Shown piece by piece: positions 35,936-47,916 of a stretch of DNA of 64,000 bases. The notes beneath the pieces are model-generated. The model did not search any database. It saw only the letters and a program-made list of their open reading frames with translations, and was not told the DNA's origin. The DNA comes from Carettochelys insculpta (Eukaryota; Chordata; Testudines; Carettochelyidae): contig NC_134137.1 in the NCBI RefSeq assembly GCF_033958435.1, positions 111,796,501 through 111,860,500 on the forward strand. Reading direction: 5' to 3'. Numbering within the stretch: the first letter of the stretch is position 1; the number at the start of each line of letters is the position of its first letter. The translations under genes were made by a program, and so were the position numbers.

Positions 35936-38900
35936 CCTGACCGAAAATCCGGAGTGGAGTCCGAAGGCGGTTCGGTGTCAACTTCTGGCACTGTCCCGGC
36001 AACTCCTGCAGCTGAGCTGGTACCAGACGTGGAGGTTATCCTCTCCTTTGGAGTATATCAGTAAAGCCGAGAGGGGAACACTGGTGTCTGGGCAGCCCAG
36101 AGTCTCCATAATAAGTGCCCAGGCTCGCGCCCGGAGAGGTACTCCGGCATCACTGAACAGCGTTGCATCAACACAGGAGGCAACAAATACCGGTTATAAG
36201 CTCTTGCTCAATTGGCATAGAGAACGAGCACCAGAGGTTGCCTTCGACGGTGGGAGAGATCCTCGCATCTCACTGGACAGTCACCGCCCGCCTCAAGCTG
36301 GGCAGCCCCCAGTGAATAGGGTACTGTCCTGCCACAGTTCACCTGCCTCACTGGGTGCGTGAGGCCTAAGGTTCCTGAACCTGACAAGTGCCTGAAATTT
36401 GTGCACCAGGCAAACCAATAAGAAAATCAACAAGAAATGAGAAACGTCAACAATTTAAGCTTGCTTGCTGGAATGTGCGGACCATGCTGACCGGCTTGAC
36501 TGAAGATCTTCAGGCCATCAGTGACACCCGAAAGACCGTTGTCCTCAACGAGGAACTGAAGAGGCTCAGAGTTGATATCGCTGCATTGCAAGAGACGTGA
36601 CTCGCAGATTCGGGATCTCTAAAGAAAAAGGACTACACCTTTTTCTGGCAGGGTAAAGCCCAAGAAGAACCCAGAGATCATGGTGTTGGCTTTGCTCTCA
36701 GAAACACCCTTCTACAAATGGTTGATTTAGTCATGGGCAGATCAGAAAGACTTCTTCGGATCACGCTTCAAACTTGTGCCGGTCCTGTCCACCTGATCAG
36801 CACTTATGCTCCAACCCTGTACGCCACACCAGAAGTAAAAGACAAGTTCTATGACGTGCTTAGTGCTGCTGTAGTGCAAATACCTGCTCGTGAACAACTG
36901 TACATCTTGGGTGACTTCAATGCAAGAGTTGGAGCTGATTGGGCCTCATGGCCTTCCTGCTTAGGACACTTCGGTGTGGGAAAAATGAATGACAACAGAC
37001 AGCATCTCCTTGAACTGTGCATGTACCACAATCTGTGCATCACAAACACATTCTTCTGAATGAAGCCACAGCACAGAGTGTCGTGGAGACACCCACGCTC
37101 GAAGCACTGGCATCAACTAGATGTGGTCATCACTAGGCGTAATAACCTCAAAAACGTCCTTCTGACACGCAGCTATCATAGTGCTGACTGTGATACAGAT
37201 CACTCGCTAGTTTGCTCCAAGCTCAAGCTGAGACCCAAGAAGCAGTACCGCTCTAAACCTGCTGGAAGGCCCCGCATTGACGCCAGAAAGACGGCAAACT
37301 CGGAGAAAGCTGAAAAGTTCAGAGACACCCTCCAGGAAAATCTGCGCAGCGGCACTGGGGGTGCTGATGCGACATCCAAATGGCAACATCTGAGGGATAC
37401 AGTTTACAACATGGCCTTGTCGGTGTTTGGAAGAAGAGCTAGAAACACGAACGACTGGTTTGAAGCTAACTCCGATGAGATGATTCCAGTCATTGAAAAG
37501 AAGCGCGCTGCACTCCTGGAGTACAAACGCTCACCGAGCCAGAGTACCCAGGAAGCGCTTAGAGAGGCCAGAAGAACAGTACAGCAGACAGCCAGGTGCT
37601 GTGCCAACAACCACTGGCTCCAGCTCTGCAGCAGCATCCAGACCTGTGCCAACTTTGGTAATCTCAGAGGAATGTACGAGGGTATGACGAAGGCATTAGG
37701 ACCCACCCAGAACAAGATGGCACCTCTGAAATCCATATCTGGTGAAGTCATTGCTGACAAAGCCAAACAGATGGAGCGCTGGGTTGAGCACTACTCCAAG
37801 CTGTACTCATGCGAGAACGTTGTGGTTGACGCAGCCCTCGATGCCGTCGAGCTTCTACCAGTAATGGACGAACTGGATCAAGGACCGACTGTGGATGAAC
37901 TGAAGAGAGCCATTGACAGCATTGCAGCAGGGAAGGCCCCTGGTCAGGATGGTATACCACCAGAGGTAATCAAATGTGCCGCGGACACACTCCTGGAACC
38001 CCTACGTGAGCTACTGTGCCAGTGCTGGAAAGAGGGTGAGGTTCCACAGGATATGCGCGACACTAACATTGTAACGTTGTATAAGAACAAAGGAGACAGA
38101 AGCGACTGCAACAACTACCGTGGAATCTCCCTTCTAAGCGTCACTGGTAAACTGTTCGCTCGTGTCATCCATGGCAGACTCCAGAAGATTGCTGAGAGGG
38201 TGTACCCCGAATCGCAGTGCGTATTCCGCACAGAGAGGTCTACTGTTGATATGGTCTTCTCTCTAAGGCAGCTGCAGGAGAAATGCAGGGAGCAGAGGAA
38301 GCCACTCTACATAGCCTTCATCGACCTGACCAAGGCCTTTGACTTGGTCAGCAGGGATGGTCTGTTCAAACTGCTCCACAAGATAGGCTGTCCTCCATGG
38401 TTACTCAAGATGATCCAGTCGTTCCACAAAGACATGAGAGGAACCATCCAATATGACGGCGCATTATCGGATGCTTTCAGAATCAGGAGCGGCGTCAAAC
38501 AAGGATGTGTGCTTGCTCCGACATTGTTCGGGATCTTCTTCGCACTCCTCCTGAAGCATGCCTTTGGATCTTCAACAGAGGGCATCTTGCTGCACACAAG
38601 ATCTGATGGGAAACTGTTTAACCTTGCAAGGCTGACAGCTAAGTCTAAGGTGCGAGAAGTCCTCATCAGAGACATGCTGTTCGCAGACAATGCTGCTGTA
38701 GTGTCTTACACAGAAGACCAGCTTCAAAAACTGCTGGATCAGTTCTCCAAAGCGTGCAAGGACTTTGGGCTTACCATCAACCTAAAGAAGACAAACGTAC
38801 TTGGTCAGGATGTTTCTGAATCCCCATCAATCAGCATTGACAACTATACGTTAGAGGTCGTCCACGAGTTCGTTTACCTCGGGTCCACCATCACTGACAC

Positions 38901-39699
38901 CCTGTCATTGGACACTGAGCTAAATAGGAGGATCGGAAAAGCAGCCAAAACTCTTTCCAGACTCAGCAAGAGTGTGGAATAACAACAAGCTGTACACTCA
39001 CACCAAAATGCAAGTCTACAGAGCCTGCATCCTCAGCACCCTCCTTTATGGCAGCGAGACTTGGACCCTGTATGCCCACCAGGAAAAGAGGCTGAATGTC
39101 TTCCACTTGCGCTGCCTCAGGCGCATCCTTGGAATATCATGGAAGGACAGAGTGACCAACACCACCGTCCTCCAGCAAGCTGGAATCCCAACTGTGCACA
39201 CCCTCCTCAGGCAGCGTCGACTCCGCTGGCTTGGCCACATCCACAGGATGCATGATGGAAGGATTCCAAAAGACATCCTGTATGGTGAGCTAGCCTCTGG
39301 CAAAAGACCTCCCGGATGCCCCCAGTTGCGCTACAAAGATGTCTGCAAGAGAGACCTCAGAGAGGTAGACATCGAGCTGGACAACTGGGAAGAACTAGCA
39401 GACGACCGCGGCAGATGGAGGCAGGGGTTACACAAGGGCCTTCAGAAGGGCGAGATGAAGATCAGACAGCTAGCAGAGGAGAAGCGAGTGCACAGAAAGC
39501 ACAATAAGGACTTGCCAGACACCCACCACATCTGCAAAAAATGCAGCAAGGACTGTCACTCTTGTGTGGGTCTTCATAGTCACAATAGACGCTGTAAATG
39601 AAGTCCTCAAGTGAAACTTTAAGGGGCGTGATCCATAGTCTATGCAGACTGAAGGATGCCTACTAGTGTCTGGCGGTTTATCATAGCTGATGATGATGT
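35936..39699 (+). mobile_element. Near-full-length RTE-type non-LTR retrotransposon
   Basis: A 5' region (35936-36384) with no intact frame is followed by one long pol frame (36385-39601) and a 3' UTR of about 85 bases ending in 'gctgatgatgatg' at 39686-39698. A short 3' UTR with a simple trinucleotide-type tail instead of poly(A) is typical of RTE-related LINEs. The endonuclease, RT and C-terminal Cys/His region come from one lineage, which I place in the RTE group (RTE-X-like). It is by far the least decayed element in the window. Confidence 0.75.
36385..39601 (+). pseudogene. RTE-type pol: APE endonuclease, reverse transcriptase, C-terminal Cys/His motif
   Basis: Enzyme for target-primed reverse transcription. 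Endonuclease motifs in order: ACWNVRTM, DIAALQET, STYAP, LYILGDFNARVG, HWHQLDVVITRR, DCDTDHSLV (APE fold, metal and nucleophile residues present). RT motifs: NNYRGISLLSVTGKLFARV, FIDLTKAFDLV (motif A), SGVKQGCVLAPTLF (motif B), LFADNAAVV (motif C; the usual FADD is FADN), then YLGSTIT. The C-terminal part has LLYGSETWTLY, RRLRWLGHIHRM and a final CKKCSKDCHSC...H..H...C cluster. Lesions are few: TGA at 36598-36600 and 37057-37059, both compatible with CGA-to-TGA decay, and one frameshift at about 38965-38980 from frame 1 to frame 2. Overall about 1,070 codons. The Asn in motif C would abolish polymerase activity as read. Confidence 0.86.
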
Positions 39700-40499
39700 T
39701 ACAGGATCATGTGTGTTCTCATAGGATGTACCCATATTATCTGATACATGAGCAAGATCATGTTGAACAGATGTTACAGGAATGTGCAAATAGTCACTGA
39801 CAATTTGTCGTGATTCTTGGAACTTTATTGTTAGATTTTTGTGTGCTTGCACCTCAGTGTGCTTGCACCTTTCATGTATCATTGCATTCCATTCAGGACT
39901 GTTCTTGAAGATACCTTCAAACTTATTAATATTTTTACTGCATGAGAAGAAATTCTGCATAACAAAGTCTTTGAAAGGTTTTGTTGACCACTTCTCTTGG
40001 GCTTTCCAAGTTTCAGCTCATCATTGAAAACTTCTGAGGAAGTTCAGCATCATCCATTCTGATAACATGATCAGTCCATGTAGTTTACATGAACAACAGT
40101 AGAACCATATTCTATCTCTAGATATGTACATATGCTAATTCAATGTGTTTCAATGAGAACTCCACATGTTTAAGTGCCAACAATATGGCCTATCATGCAT
40201 CAGTTATCTGAAAAATCTCCATTCTTGACGGGTTACAGCACATTTATTAACAGTGTTTTTTTTTTTTAAATTTACAAATGGGGTACCTGAGCTGACTGTT
40301 AAACTTCCTTGCTCATAAATGGGATATTGATTGTTAAGTTTGAAGAAAGATAACTCTCTGCGAGAGACTACATTGGTTTCTACCCTGCTACAGCATTTGC
40401 TTGACAATTGGAACACACGATTTGCAGTTTAATAATAAAAGAAAAAATAATAGTAAATCGTTAGTTATCTTAATGTTCACTGAGCTAGTATTGGTTAGA
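39700..40499. other. No gene seen
   Basis: Flank of the LINE. Minus-strand frames at 39640-39960 and 40204-40416 have no recognisable domain. Confidence 0.45.
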
Positions 40500-41936
40500 T
40501 ACTATGGATACATCTATACTGAAGCTTGGAGCCACACTCTCACATTGGGAAATCAGATTTGTATTGGCTCAGACTGAGCTAACAGTATGGTGGTTGTAAT
40601 TCGGGCATTAGATCCACCTCTCACAGCCAGCCAGGCCTTGGTTCTGAGCTCAAGCAGCTCCACCAAATCTCCACTGAAGCCGAATCTATATGACTATTTT
40701 TAGCATGTTAACTTAAGACAGGCTAGTGCAAGTCTTGGGCACTAACTTACCAGTTGCCATTACCGTCCATGGACTGATTTTCCTCCTGCATGAGTGAATT
40801 TAGTTGCTTAAAAGACCAACCACATAGTTAATCCAAAGAATGAAAAAGAAAAAAATCTCTTCTGAAACTACTTCTTGATGCATTATCAACTCTTTCTCTA
40901 CACAGGCAAATAATTTGTAGCCCTTTGAAAAACTAAAGTTCATTTCTTCCTGCTTTACACAAACTTTTATTGTGAAAGAAAGAACCCAGGCATCCCTCTC
41001 CTTTGGTTCACAGTTTCGGCTGAAAGAACAGGCAGTGAGTAACCGGGCACATAATCTTCTGATTGGCCAGGCTTTCAGTTACCATAGAGATTCATTGTTA
41101 AAACTAAACTAAATGTACTTCTTAAAATGTCAAGTACAGGAAGTAGAAGAGACATTTTTGGTGGAAAGAAACAAAAGGAAAAAAAACCCATAGAGCTGCC
41201 ATATTAGCTAAATTCATTATAGTATACTCATAACATGTTACGTAAATCCCGCTTCTGAACCCAAGGGAATTTGTCTCTTTCATATACAGACTTTTATTTT
41301 CCTGTGTGATATGAACTGTAGATTCTTTGGTAGAAGATGAAAATGAACATTATCTGCCCATGCTACTCTGATAACGCATAGCTTAATTAATTAGGGTTTG
41401 ATTTTTTTCATTAATTGAGCCTTTAAATAAAATAAGCTCATGGGAGTTGGTCTTACAGTGGAGAATGCTTTGCATACTCCTGATTACTTTTATAAGAGGC
41501 TATGAAAGAGACATGTTCCTTTCAGCCATCTCATAATGCTTTACTACCAACTTCCAAATGCCTTATACTATATATGCAAATAGCTTCTTCACTTGATGTC
41601 TTCAGTCTTGGGCAAATGTAGTTATTGAGACTGTACTTATAACAGTGGCATGATGAACAAAACAAAACAAAACATTCCTGGTCTCAAAAAACTATCAATT
41701 GTTTTTGTGTGAAATAATGCACAGATAAATATTGTTCATAATTACTGTTAAATGAAAATCCTGTATTACGTGGCTGGCAGAGGTGATAGTATAAAATTAT
41801 TTACAAGATGAATAGGAATCCAGACCTAATATTCTGTCACTTCTTACCAGTAATCTACCTACTACCATCACATAGAATAACACACTGTTGGTCAAAAGTG
41901 TATACAATGTAGGAGATATATGGTGGTGTATTAGAC
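40500..41936. other. No gene seen; possible degenerate MITE at the start
   Basis: 40503-40740 ('tatggatacatctatactg', 'gctcagactgagc') looks like a decayed DNA-transposon copy but lacks a clear partner end. The rest is AT-rich; 'aacaaaacaaaacaaaac' (41656-41673) is a small simple repeat. Confidence 0.4.
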
Positions 41937-42170
41937 TAGGTCTACATTAGGGAAGTAAATCAATTTCAGATACTTAATTCTAGCTACAGTAATTGTATAG
42001 TTAGAATTGACATATCTGAAATTGACTTACCTGACTGTCTTCACTGAGGGAGGTCATTGGGAGCATTTCTCTAATTGACCACCCTTACCCCTCAAGACAG
42101 TGAAGAGTACAGGGGTTGACTGCTGACCCCGGACTGGGTCAATCTTCCCAGAAGACTCATTTTGTGTTTT
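41937..42170. mobile_element. DNA-transposon fragment with one recognisable end
   Basis: Starts 'aggtctacattagggaagta' and contains an inverted pair, 'caatttcagatacttaatt' against 'gaattgacatatctgaaatt', around 41985. The right end near 42160 is degenerate. It belongs with the GTCTACAC-terminated elements in style, but the family is unsure. Confidence 0.42.
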
Positions 42171-42559
42171 TGGAAGAATCACTTGTTCCATGTATACTTT
42201 GGTTTACTGTTCTATAAAACTGACATAATATATGAGTATATGAAATAATTCTATGTATTTTAGACCTATAATTATGTTACCAAATTTTAATAATCTATGA
42301 AATAATTTATATTAAATATATTTGTAGATATAATACATTATGAGACATTCATAGGTACTTGAAATAAATTAGCCCTTTCCCCCCATTGACAAGACTAATA
42401 CTGAAATTATAAGTACTCCAAAGCAAAAATAAAATGGAGAACGACAACTAAGTGACAAATGATGCTATTGGTTTTTGTTTTGCTGGAAGAAGGGAAGGGA
42501 TAGTACTTAAATATACTTACTATACTTATTTCATTTAATTGAGTTTAAAACAGTGTTTT
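42171..42559. other. No gene seen
   Basis: AT-rich sequence, unassigned. Confidence 0.4.
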
Positions 42560-42695
42560 GTTTTGTTTTTCCCAATACTTGTTGGTACAGAGTACCAGCC
42601 CATTAGCAGCCCCAGCCATGGGATTGGCTGGAGGGATGGGGTGGTGGGGAGCTGGCTGAGTACCAACACATATGTTTTGACAAAAAAGTCACTGG
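42560..42695. repeat. Short interspersed repeat, copy 2 of 2
   Basis: Matches 30935-31070 over 'tggtac(t/a)gagtac', 'agcagccccagccatgggat' and 'acaaaaaa.(g)cactg'. The T run of copy 1 is replaced here by 'acacatatgttttg'. Confidence 0.6.
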
Positions 42696-42869
42696 TTTAA
42701 ATAAACAGTTTTATATAAATGTTTATGGCTGGTGACATGTAACATTTGAATTCTGTCATGTTAGTATGTAGCAAAAAAAAAAAAAAAAGCAGTCCTGTAA
42801 TACCTGAAAGACTAACAATTTTATTTATTAGGTAAAACAAAAAAACAGTCATGTAGCCCTTTAAAGACT

Positions 42870-43265
42870 AACACAATAACTTATTAGGTGATGAGCTTTT
42901 GTGGGACAGACCCACTTCTTCACATCTGGAAATTCTGCTGAAAGTAAATTGTCACAACAAGAATTTAAGAAAGATAGAAAAAGTGAAATGAAAACTGACA
43001 AATCAGCTACATAAGACATAAGGAGGGGGATAAAGGATAGGGAAGAGGGAGAAGAAAATTACTTACTGCAAGTGTCTGTTAAGTGTCTTGTCTGAAATGA
43101 CTATGAATATCAAAGATGGGGAAACTGTCCTTGTAATGTATAATGTAATTGATATCTCTACTGAGATCTACGCACAAAGTGTCAATCTTGAGAATAAACT
43201 CCAGTTCAGATATTTCCCTTTGTAATCTGGTGTTAAAAGTCTCTTTGTTTTAGGATGAAGATTTT
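42870..43265. repeat. Penelope direct repeat, downstream copy
   Basis: 'ttaggtgatgagcttttgtg', 'gtccttgtaatgtataatg' and 'ccctttgtaatctggtgtta' occur in the same order and orientation at 44845-45145 ('ttaggtaatgagcttttgtg', 'gtccttgtaatgcataagc', 'ccctttgtaatctagtggta'). Confidence 0.75.
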
Positions 43266-43874
43266 CAGGTCTTTAATGCTGTGGCCTGCTCCATTGAAGT
43301 GCTTACTGACAGGTTTGTGTGTATTCAGGTTCCTGGGGCTTGTCTACACTTGCCTCGAACTTCGAAGGGGGCACGTTATTAATGAAGTGCTGCAGTGAAT
43401 ATACAGCACTTCATTAGGCTAATTCTCCCCCACAGCAACTTCAAAGTGTCAAACTTCGAAGTACCATCTTTTGTATAGCCGCAGGCACTTTGAAGTGCCT
43501 GCATTACTTCAAAGTGCCTTTACTCCTCAAAATTTTGGGGAGTAAAGGCACTTCGAAGTAACGCAGGCACTTTGAAGTGCCCATGGCTACATGTATGCTA
43601 GCACTTCAAAGTTGCTGTGAGGGAGAATTAGCCTAATGAAGTGCTGCATATTCACTGCAGCACCTCATTAGTAATCTCCCATCACCGGGATTACCATGTC
43701 CCCTTCGAAGTTGCGGGCAAGTTTAGACAAGGCCCTGATGTCTGATTTGTGTCTATTCGTTTTTTGGAAAAGTGGTTGTCCGGGCTGTCCAATATCCATA
43801 ACAGGGGGGCATTGATGGCACATGATGGCATATATCACATTAGTGGAGGCAGAGTAATATGATTCCCTGATCAT
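43100..43874 (-). pseudogene. Penelope GIY-YIG endonuclease region, split by a MITE
   Basis: Minus strand gives NVIYAIMCHQCPPVMDIGQPG, a GIY-YIG signature with YIG present as DIG, then HKSDIR. Coding sequence resumes across the insertion with NLNTHKPVSKHFNGAGHSIK, the conserved '..KPVs.HFn..gH' part of this nuclease family, and then LKIFILKQRDF. The junction is exact when the MITE and one CTG copy are removed. The nuclease would nick the target DNA for reverse transcription. Confidence 0.83.
43336..43734. mobile_element. Harbinger-like MITE inside Penelope, target duplication CTG
   Basis: The 399-bp unit has ends GGGCTTGTCTACACTTGCC and GGCCTTGTCTAAACTTGCC (reverse strand). CTG flanks it at 43333-43335 and 43735-43737. 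Arms share 'taatgaagtgctgcagtgaa' with the 9.9-kb and 53.4-kb copies. The centre is near 43535 ('cctcaaaattttggggag'). Excision of the unit restores the Penelope reading frame. Confidence 0.9.
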
Positions 43875-44225
43875 GTAACTGACATGGTTAGGTCCAGTGA
43901 TGCTGTCTCCAGAGTAAATATGTGGACAGAGTTGGCAATGGGGTTTGTTTCAGGGAAAAGTTCCAGGATTAATATTTCTGTGCTATGGCCTGTGGTTGGT
44001 AGTGAGAATTTTCCTGAGGCTAGGTGGTTGTCTGTAAAAGAGAACAGGCCTTTCACCCAAGGCCACTGACAGTGTAACATCATGTTCCAGTATAGGTTGT
44101 AGGTTGCTGATGAAGTGCTACAGGGGTTTGAGCTGGGGGCTATAGGTAATGACAAGTAGTGTTCTGTTATTAACCTTCTTGGGCCTACCTAGGAGTAGCT
44201 GGTTTCTGGCTATTGTTTGGCCTTG

Positions 44226-44880
44226 TCAAACTGTTTTTTTAATTCTTCTAGTGGGTAGTTTAATGAATGCTATTAATTTATGGTGGGTAGTTTTAATTTT
44301 TATAAATGCTTGGTAGAGATCTTGAAGTGTTTGGTCTCTGTCAGTTATATCTAAGGGCTTGACTGTAAATGATGGATCATGTGATGTGTCCTGGATGGAA
44401 GCTGAAGTCATGCAGGTAATTATAGCAGTCAGTGGGTTTCCAATAGTCAGCAGCATTGATTTGGCCATCAGTTATTTGTACTGTGGTGTCCAGGAAATCG
44501 ATCTCTTCTGTGGAATAGTCAAGGCTGAGATTGATGGTGGGGTTCAGGTTGGATTCTTCAAGAGTCTGTTTACCATGAGTCCAAATGATAAAGATAACAT
44601 CAATATAGCATAAGTAAATGAGGGATAATAGGGGATGGGAACTGAGAAAACATTGTTCTAAGTCATCCATAAAAAAGTTAGCATACTGTGGGGTCCATGT
44701 GGGTGCCCCTAGCAGTGCCACCAATCTGGAGGTATAAATTGTACCCAAATTGGAAATAATCGTGGATGAGGACAAGGTTACCTAGCTCAGCCACCAGATT
44801 TGCCATGGTAACATCTGGGATAGTGTTCCTAATTGCTTGTACCTCATTAGGTAATGAGCTTTTGTGAGTGAGACCCACTT
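44226..44880 (-). pseudogene. Penelope reverse transcriptase, decayed
   Basis: Minus-strand reading shows YANFFMDDLEQCFLSSHPL, then LIYLCYIDVIFIIWTHGKQT (catalytic YIDD present as YIDV), then SLDYSTEEIDFLDTTVQI and YLHDFSFHPGHIT. These are successive parts of the Penelope RT palm and thumb. At least one frameshift separates the upstream part (44678-44878) from the main frame (44377-44775), and another frame covers 44226-44468 (SDRDQTLQDLYQAF-like). With the active-site Asp changed it could not polymerise DNA. Confidence 0.82.
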
Positions 44881-45145
44881 AATCAGATTATGGAGCAAAA
44901 ATGAAAATACAGGGTAGATATATATAGTGAGGGAGTGGGGAAGAAAAAAGAGGGCGGGGGAGTAACCAATCATTAATAGGACCTACGTAAAAAGTAAATT
45001 AAGTAGGATGTGCACCATTCCTGTGAATATTGTCCTTGTAATGCATAAGCTAAGATAATTAAGATTTCTGTTAAGACCCAGGTTAAATATCAGGTGTCTC
45101 CCTTTGTAATCTAGTGGTAAAATCCTTTTGTAACAAGATCATGAC
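44845..45145. repeat. Penelope direct repeat, upstream copy
   Basis: Counterpart of 42870-43265, somewhat shorter and more diverged. On the element's own (minus) strand it precedes the RT, as expected for a partial tandem Penelope copy. Confidence 0.72.
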
Positions 45146-45239
45146 TTTAAGTCCTAATGTGAAGGATTCATTCTATTGTTTGTAAAGCATTATAAAATCT
45201 GTAAATGAAAGAGCTTTAGGGCCAAAATCACCTTTGATA

Positions 45240-45551
45240 CAGGTTGAACCTCTTAAATCCAGCACTCTTGAATGCCAGAAGAATTACCAGACCGTGGGAG
45301 GTCAATATTGTCTAGCAACATTGTGAACACTTCCACTGCCTACTGGGCTCTTAGAAGACATTTAGGGGTAAATTACAGCTACATAAGAAAACAGAACACT
45401 GAGAGCCAGAACAGGTGGCTGTAAACAAACTTTATGGGACAATGGAAAACTTCGTCAGACCCTTGGTAAGTTGTCGTCCAACTAACTAAAATCAGGACAG
45501 ATTACTGATGTTGCTTGATGAGAGAATTCCAGATTAGAGAAGTTCAACCTG
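45240..45551. mobile_element. TA-flanked MITE (Tc1/mariner-pogo type)
   Basis: Ends CAGGTTGAACCTCTTAAATC and CAGGTTGAACTTCTCTAATC (reverse strand). TA lies on both sides (45238-45239 and 45552-45553). The CAG start, TA target and 312-bp non-coding length fit a pogo/Tigger-type non-autonomous element. Confidence 0.82.
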
Positions 45552-45553
45552 TA

Positions 45554-47545
45554 GTAGTAATCGGTGGCATAATCAAAGTTGTAAATGCATAACAGGTACC
45601 TTAAAATAACGTAAAACTTTGTTAGCTGTGGACATCTCTTTGTTATAGTTAGGTCAAGGGTTTTGTTTTGTTTCGTTTTCTTTTTGGAACCAGAAATGGT
45701 GCATTATTTTAATAGACTCTGTTCATGTAAAAAACTTTCTTTTTTTAAATGTAAACAATATTCTCAGATATTTTTTGAAATTTTACTCTCCAAGCACATA
45801 ATTCCATTTTTCAGTAGAAAAACACAAAAATGAGGGGTGCAAAGAAAACAAAAATTAGGGAACCAAATTTATACAAAATGTTTTAATAAAGCAAAATTGC
45901 TTCATGTGACAACCAATGACATACAAAAATAGTCTTTTTAAATTTTTTTTTGCAAAATAGCCTCCATGTTTCAAATAATTGTAGTTATAATTTATGCATA
46001 GATTTTGCATGACACTCAAAAGTTCATTTTTAAGTTATCCAACCATTGTAATTGAATAAACCATGTAAAGTGGAAGTGGCTCTTCAAAACTGTATCTTTT
46101 GAAAGGCCAGGTATCCCATTCTAAGTGTCTGAAATAATCAAAATGGATGGTGGGTGAGAGAAAGATGGCTCTGAACGGAGGAAAAACTCGGGTTATTGTT
46201 CTGTTTATTGCTTCTCATGCCGGCCATCCCATGCTCTTTTTGGGAAACAACAATACTTGTGGAATTTAACTTTGTGAAAAACCTGCTTTTGTTGTTTGAA
46301 AAAAAGTTAAACATTAACACATGCAATAGATGAGAAAGATTTTAGAGAGACAATGTAGGTGAGATAATATCTTTCATGGGATCAATTTGTGCTGCTTAAA
46401 GAGAAAAGCTTTTGAACTTACATTCAGGGACCAAAACCACTACAACATCACTACAAACAGAAAGAATTTCTCAGCTGAATTACTCATAGGTGACCATTCC
46501 TTAGCTGACTTACACATCAACATGAACAATTTAGAGACAATTTTTGCCCTTCTTTAGACTCTGTAGTATATGTTATGAGTCTTTTATTCACATTCTTTGT
46601 CATACATATACATATCTCTTTACTGTACCCAGATTTGTTCAATTTAAAACACTAATATGTGAAGAACTACTCTTTTCTTCCTCTTTCTTTGTTAGTCCTC
46701 CAATTCCCTTTATTCATAATTGCTTTGGAAAAAGTCATTGTTTGTGCTTTATGTTTGGTGGGAGGTTTGTTTGGTTGTATACCACCTGTTTTGTTAGAAG
46801 TCACTTTAATATCTGCAGTTTGAAAAAATCAATTAAAACAGTTTCTTCACTGAAACATAACATCCACCAGAGGTTTACCGGCTTGTTGTAGGTCAAGATC
46901 CCTGTGACCTTGAACTATTCACAAAGTACTAGAGGTGACTTATCAGAGCATCACATCAAAATTGGTTTTGAATCTCCAGGGAAAGTTTGGATTGTAATGT
47001 CAGTAACAGTGAAGGTGAAAGCAACAATTATGTGTCAGCTCTGGTATATTTTGAAAGAAAGCATTTTACCAGTTTGACACATTTGCGGGAGAAAAACAAA
47101 AGGCATACAGAAGTTTGTTTTCTTTCACAATTATTTTGGGAGATATGACAGAGCCTGTGATGAGCCAGTAATAATAAACAAATATACCAAGATTTGACAT
47201 AAATGACCATTATATATGGAATCCCTGCTGAGCTGAAATGGATCTTGGTTTAGATCTATTTTCAGGGAGAAATGTAACCTCTTCTGAGCATTGGCTTATG
47301 ATTGTAATGAGCTTTCTATTCTGGGTAAACCATCAAGAAAAAAAATCAGAATAACTGTAAAACAGCTTCAGGATGACAATTTGTTTTAAATAAATATTTA
47401 TATAATTTATTGTATAATACAATATTCAAACAGAAATAAAAAGGTGGGTCATTTTGTACATATAAAATAGCTACAAATATTATTTGAAAAATGATTATTT
47501 TCTGTAAAACGCTTGATTATTGACTGATGTTTAATCAGGCCCACT
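45554..47545. other. No gene seen
   Basis: AT-rich 2-kb tract without a recognisable element. The 115-codon frame at 46544-46891 is hydrophobic/aromatic-rich from T-rich sequence and has no family features. Confidence 0.45.
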
Positions 47546-47549
47546 GATG

Positions 47550-47830
47550 AGGCAGGAGGGGGGACAAAGGTAGCAATTGCCCCTGGGTCTGGCATTTCAA
47601 AAGGGCCCGGAGCTCAGGTCGCCACTCTGGCTAAAGCTCCGGACACCTTTGACATGCTGCATAGTGCTGTGTGCCACTTCCTAGGTGGTACAGAGGGAGC
47701 TGGGGAGGGGGCAGGTGGCACAGGCTGACTGGCCCAAAAATCTTTTCCTGCCCTTGGTCCTGCCCTTTCTGGGATGGAGAACCAGGATCCCTTTTCACAT
47801 TGCCCCTGGGCCCGCAATGCTTACCATACT
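47550..47830. repeat. GC-rich interspersed repeat, related to 32.58 kb
   Basis: Abrupt GC-rich island in AT-rich DNA containing 'agcaattgcccctgggtc', 'aaagggcccggagctc' and 'cccctgggcccgcaatg'. It shares its opening with 32576-32650. Class unknown. Confidence 0.42.
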
Positions 47831-47916
47831 TATGTTTCTGTATCTCAGCAATAATACACCATACAATAATACTAATGATTAGTGTGTTAACAATTCATAG
47901 ATGATCCCTGCACCTA

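Larger units (their letters stand above)
42800..45145 (-). mobile_element. Penelope-like element with direct terminal repeats
   Basis: Minus-strand order is: partial upstream copy (45145-44845), RT domain (about 44880-44226), linker, GIY-YIG endonuclease (43874-43735 and 43335-43100), tail (43100-42800). This is the Penelope/Neptune arrangement of an RT followed by a C-terminal GIY-YIG nuclease. 42870-43265 and 44845-45145 are homologous direct repeats, the pLTR-like result of partial tandem copies. A MITE (43336-43734) splits the nuclease region. The tail text is also found as hairpins or fragments at 25.3 and 28.9 kb. Confidence 0.82.
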
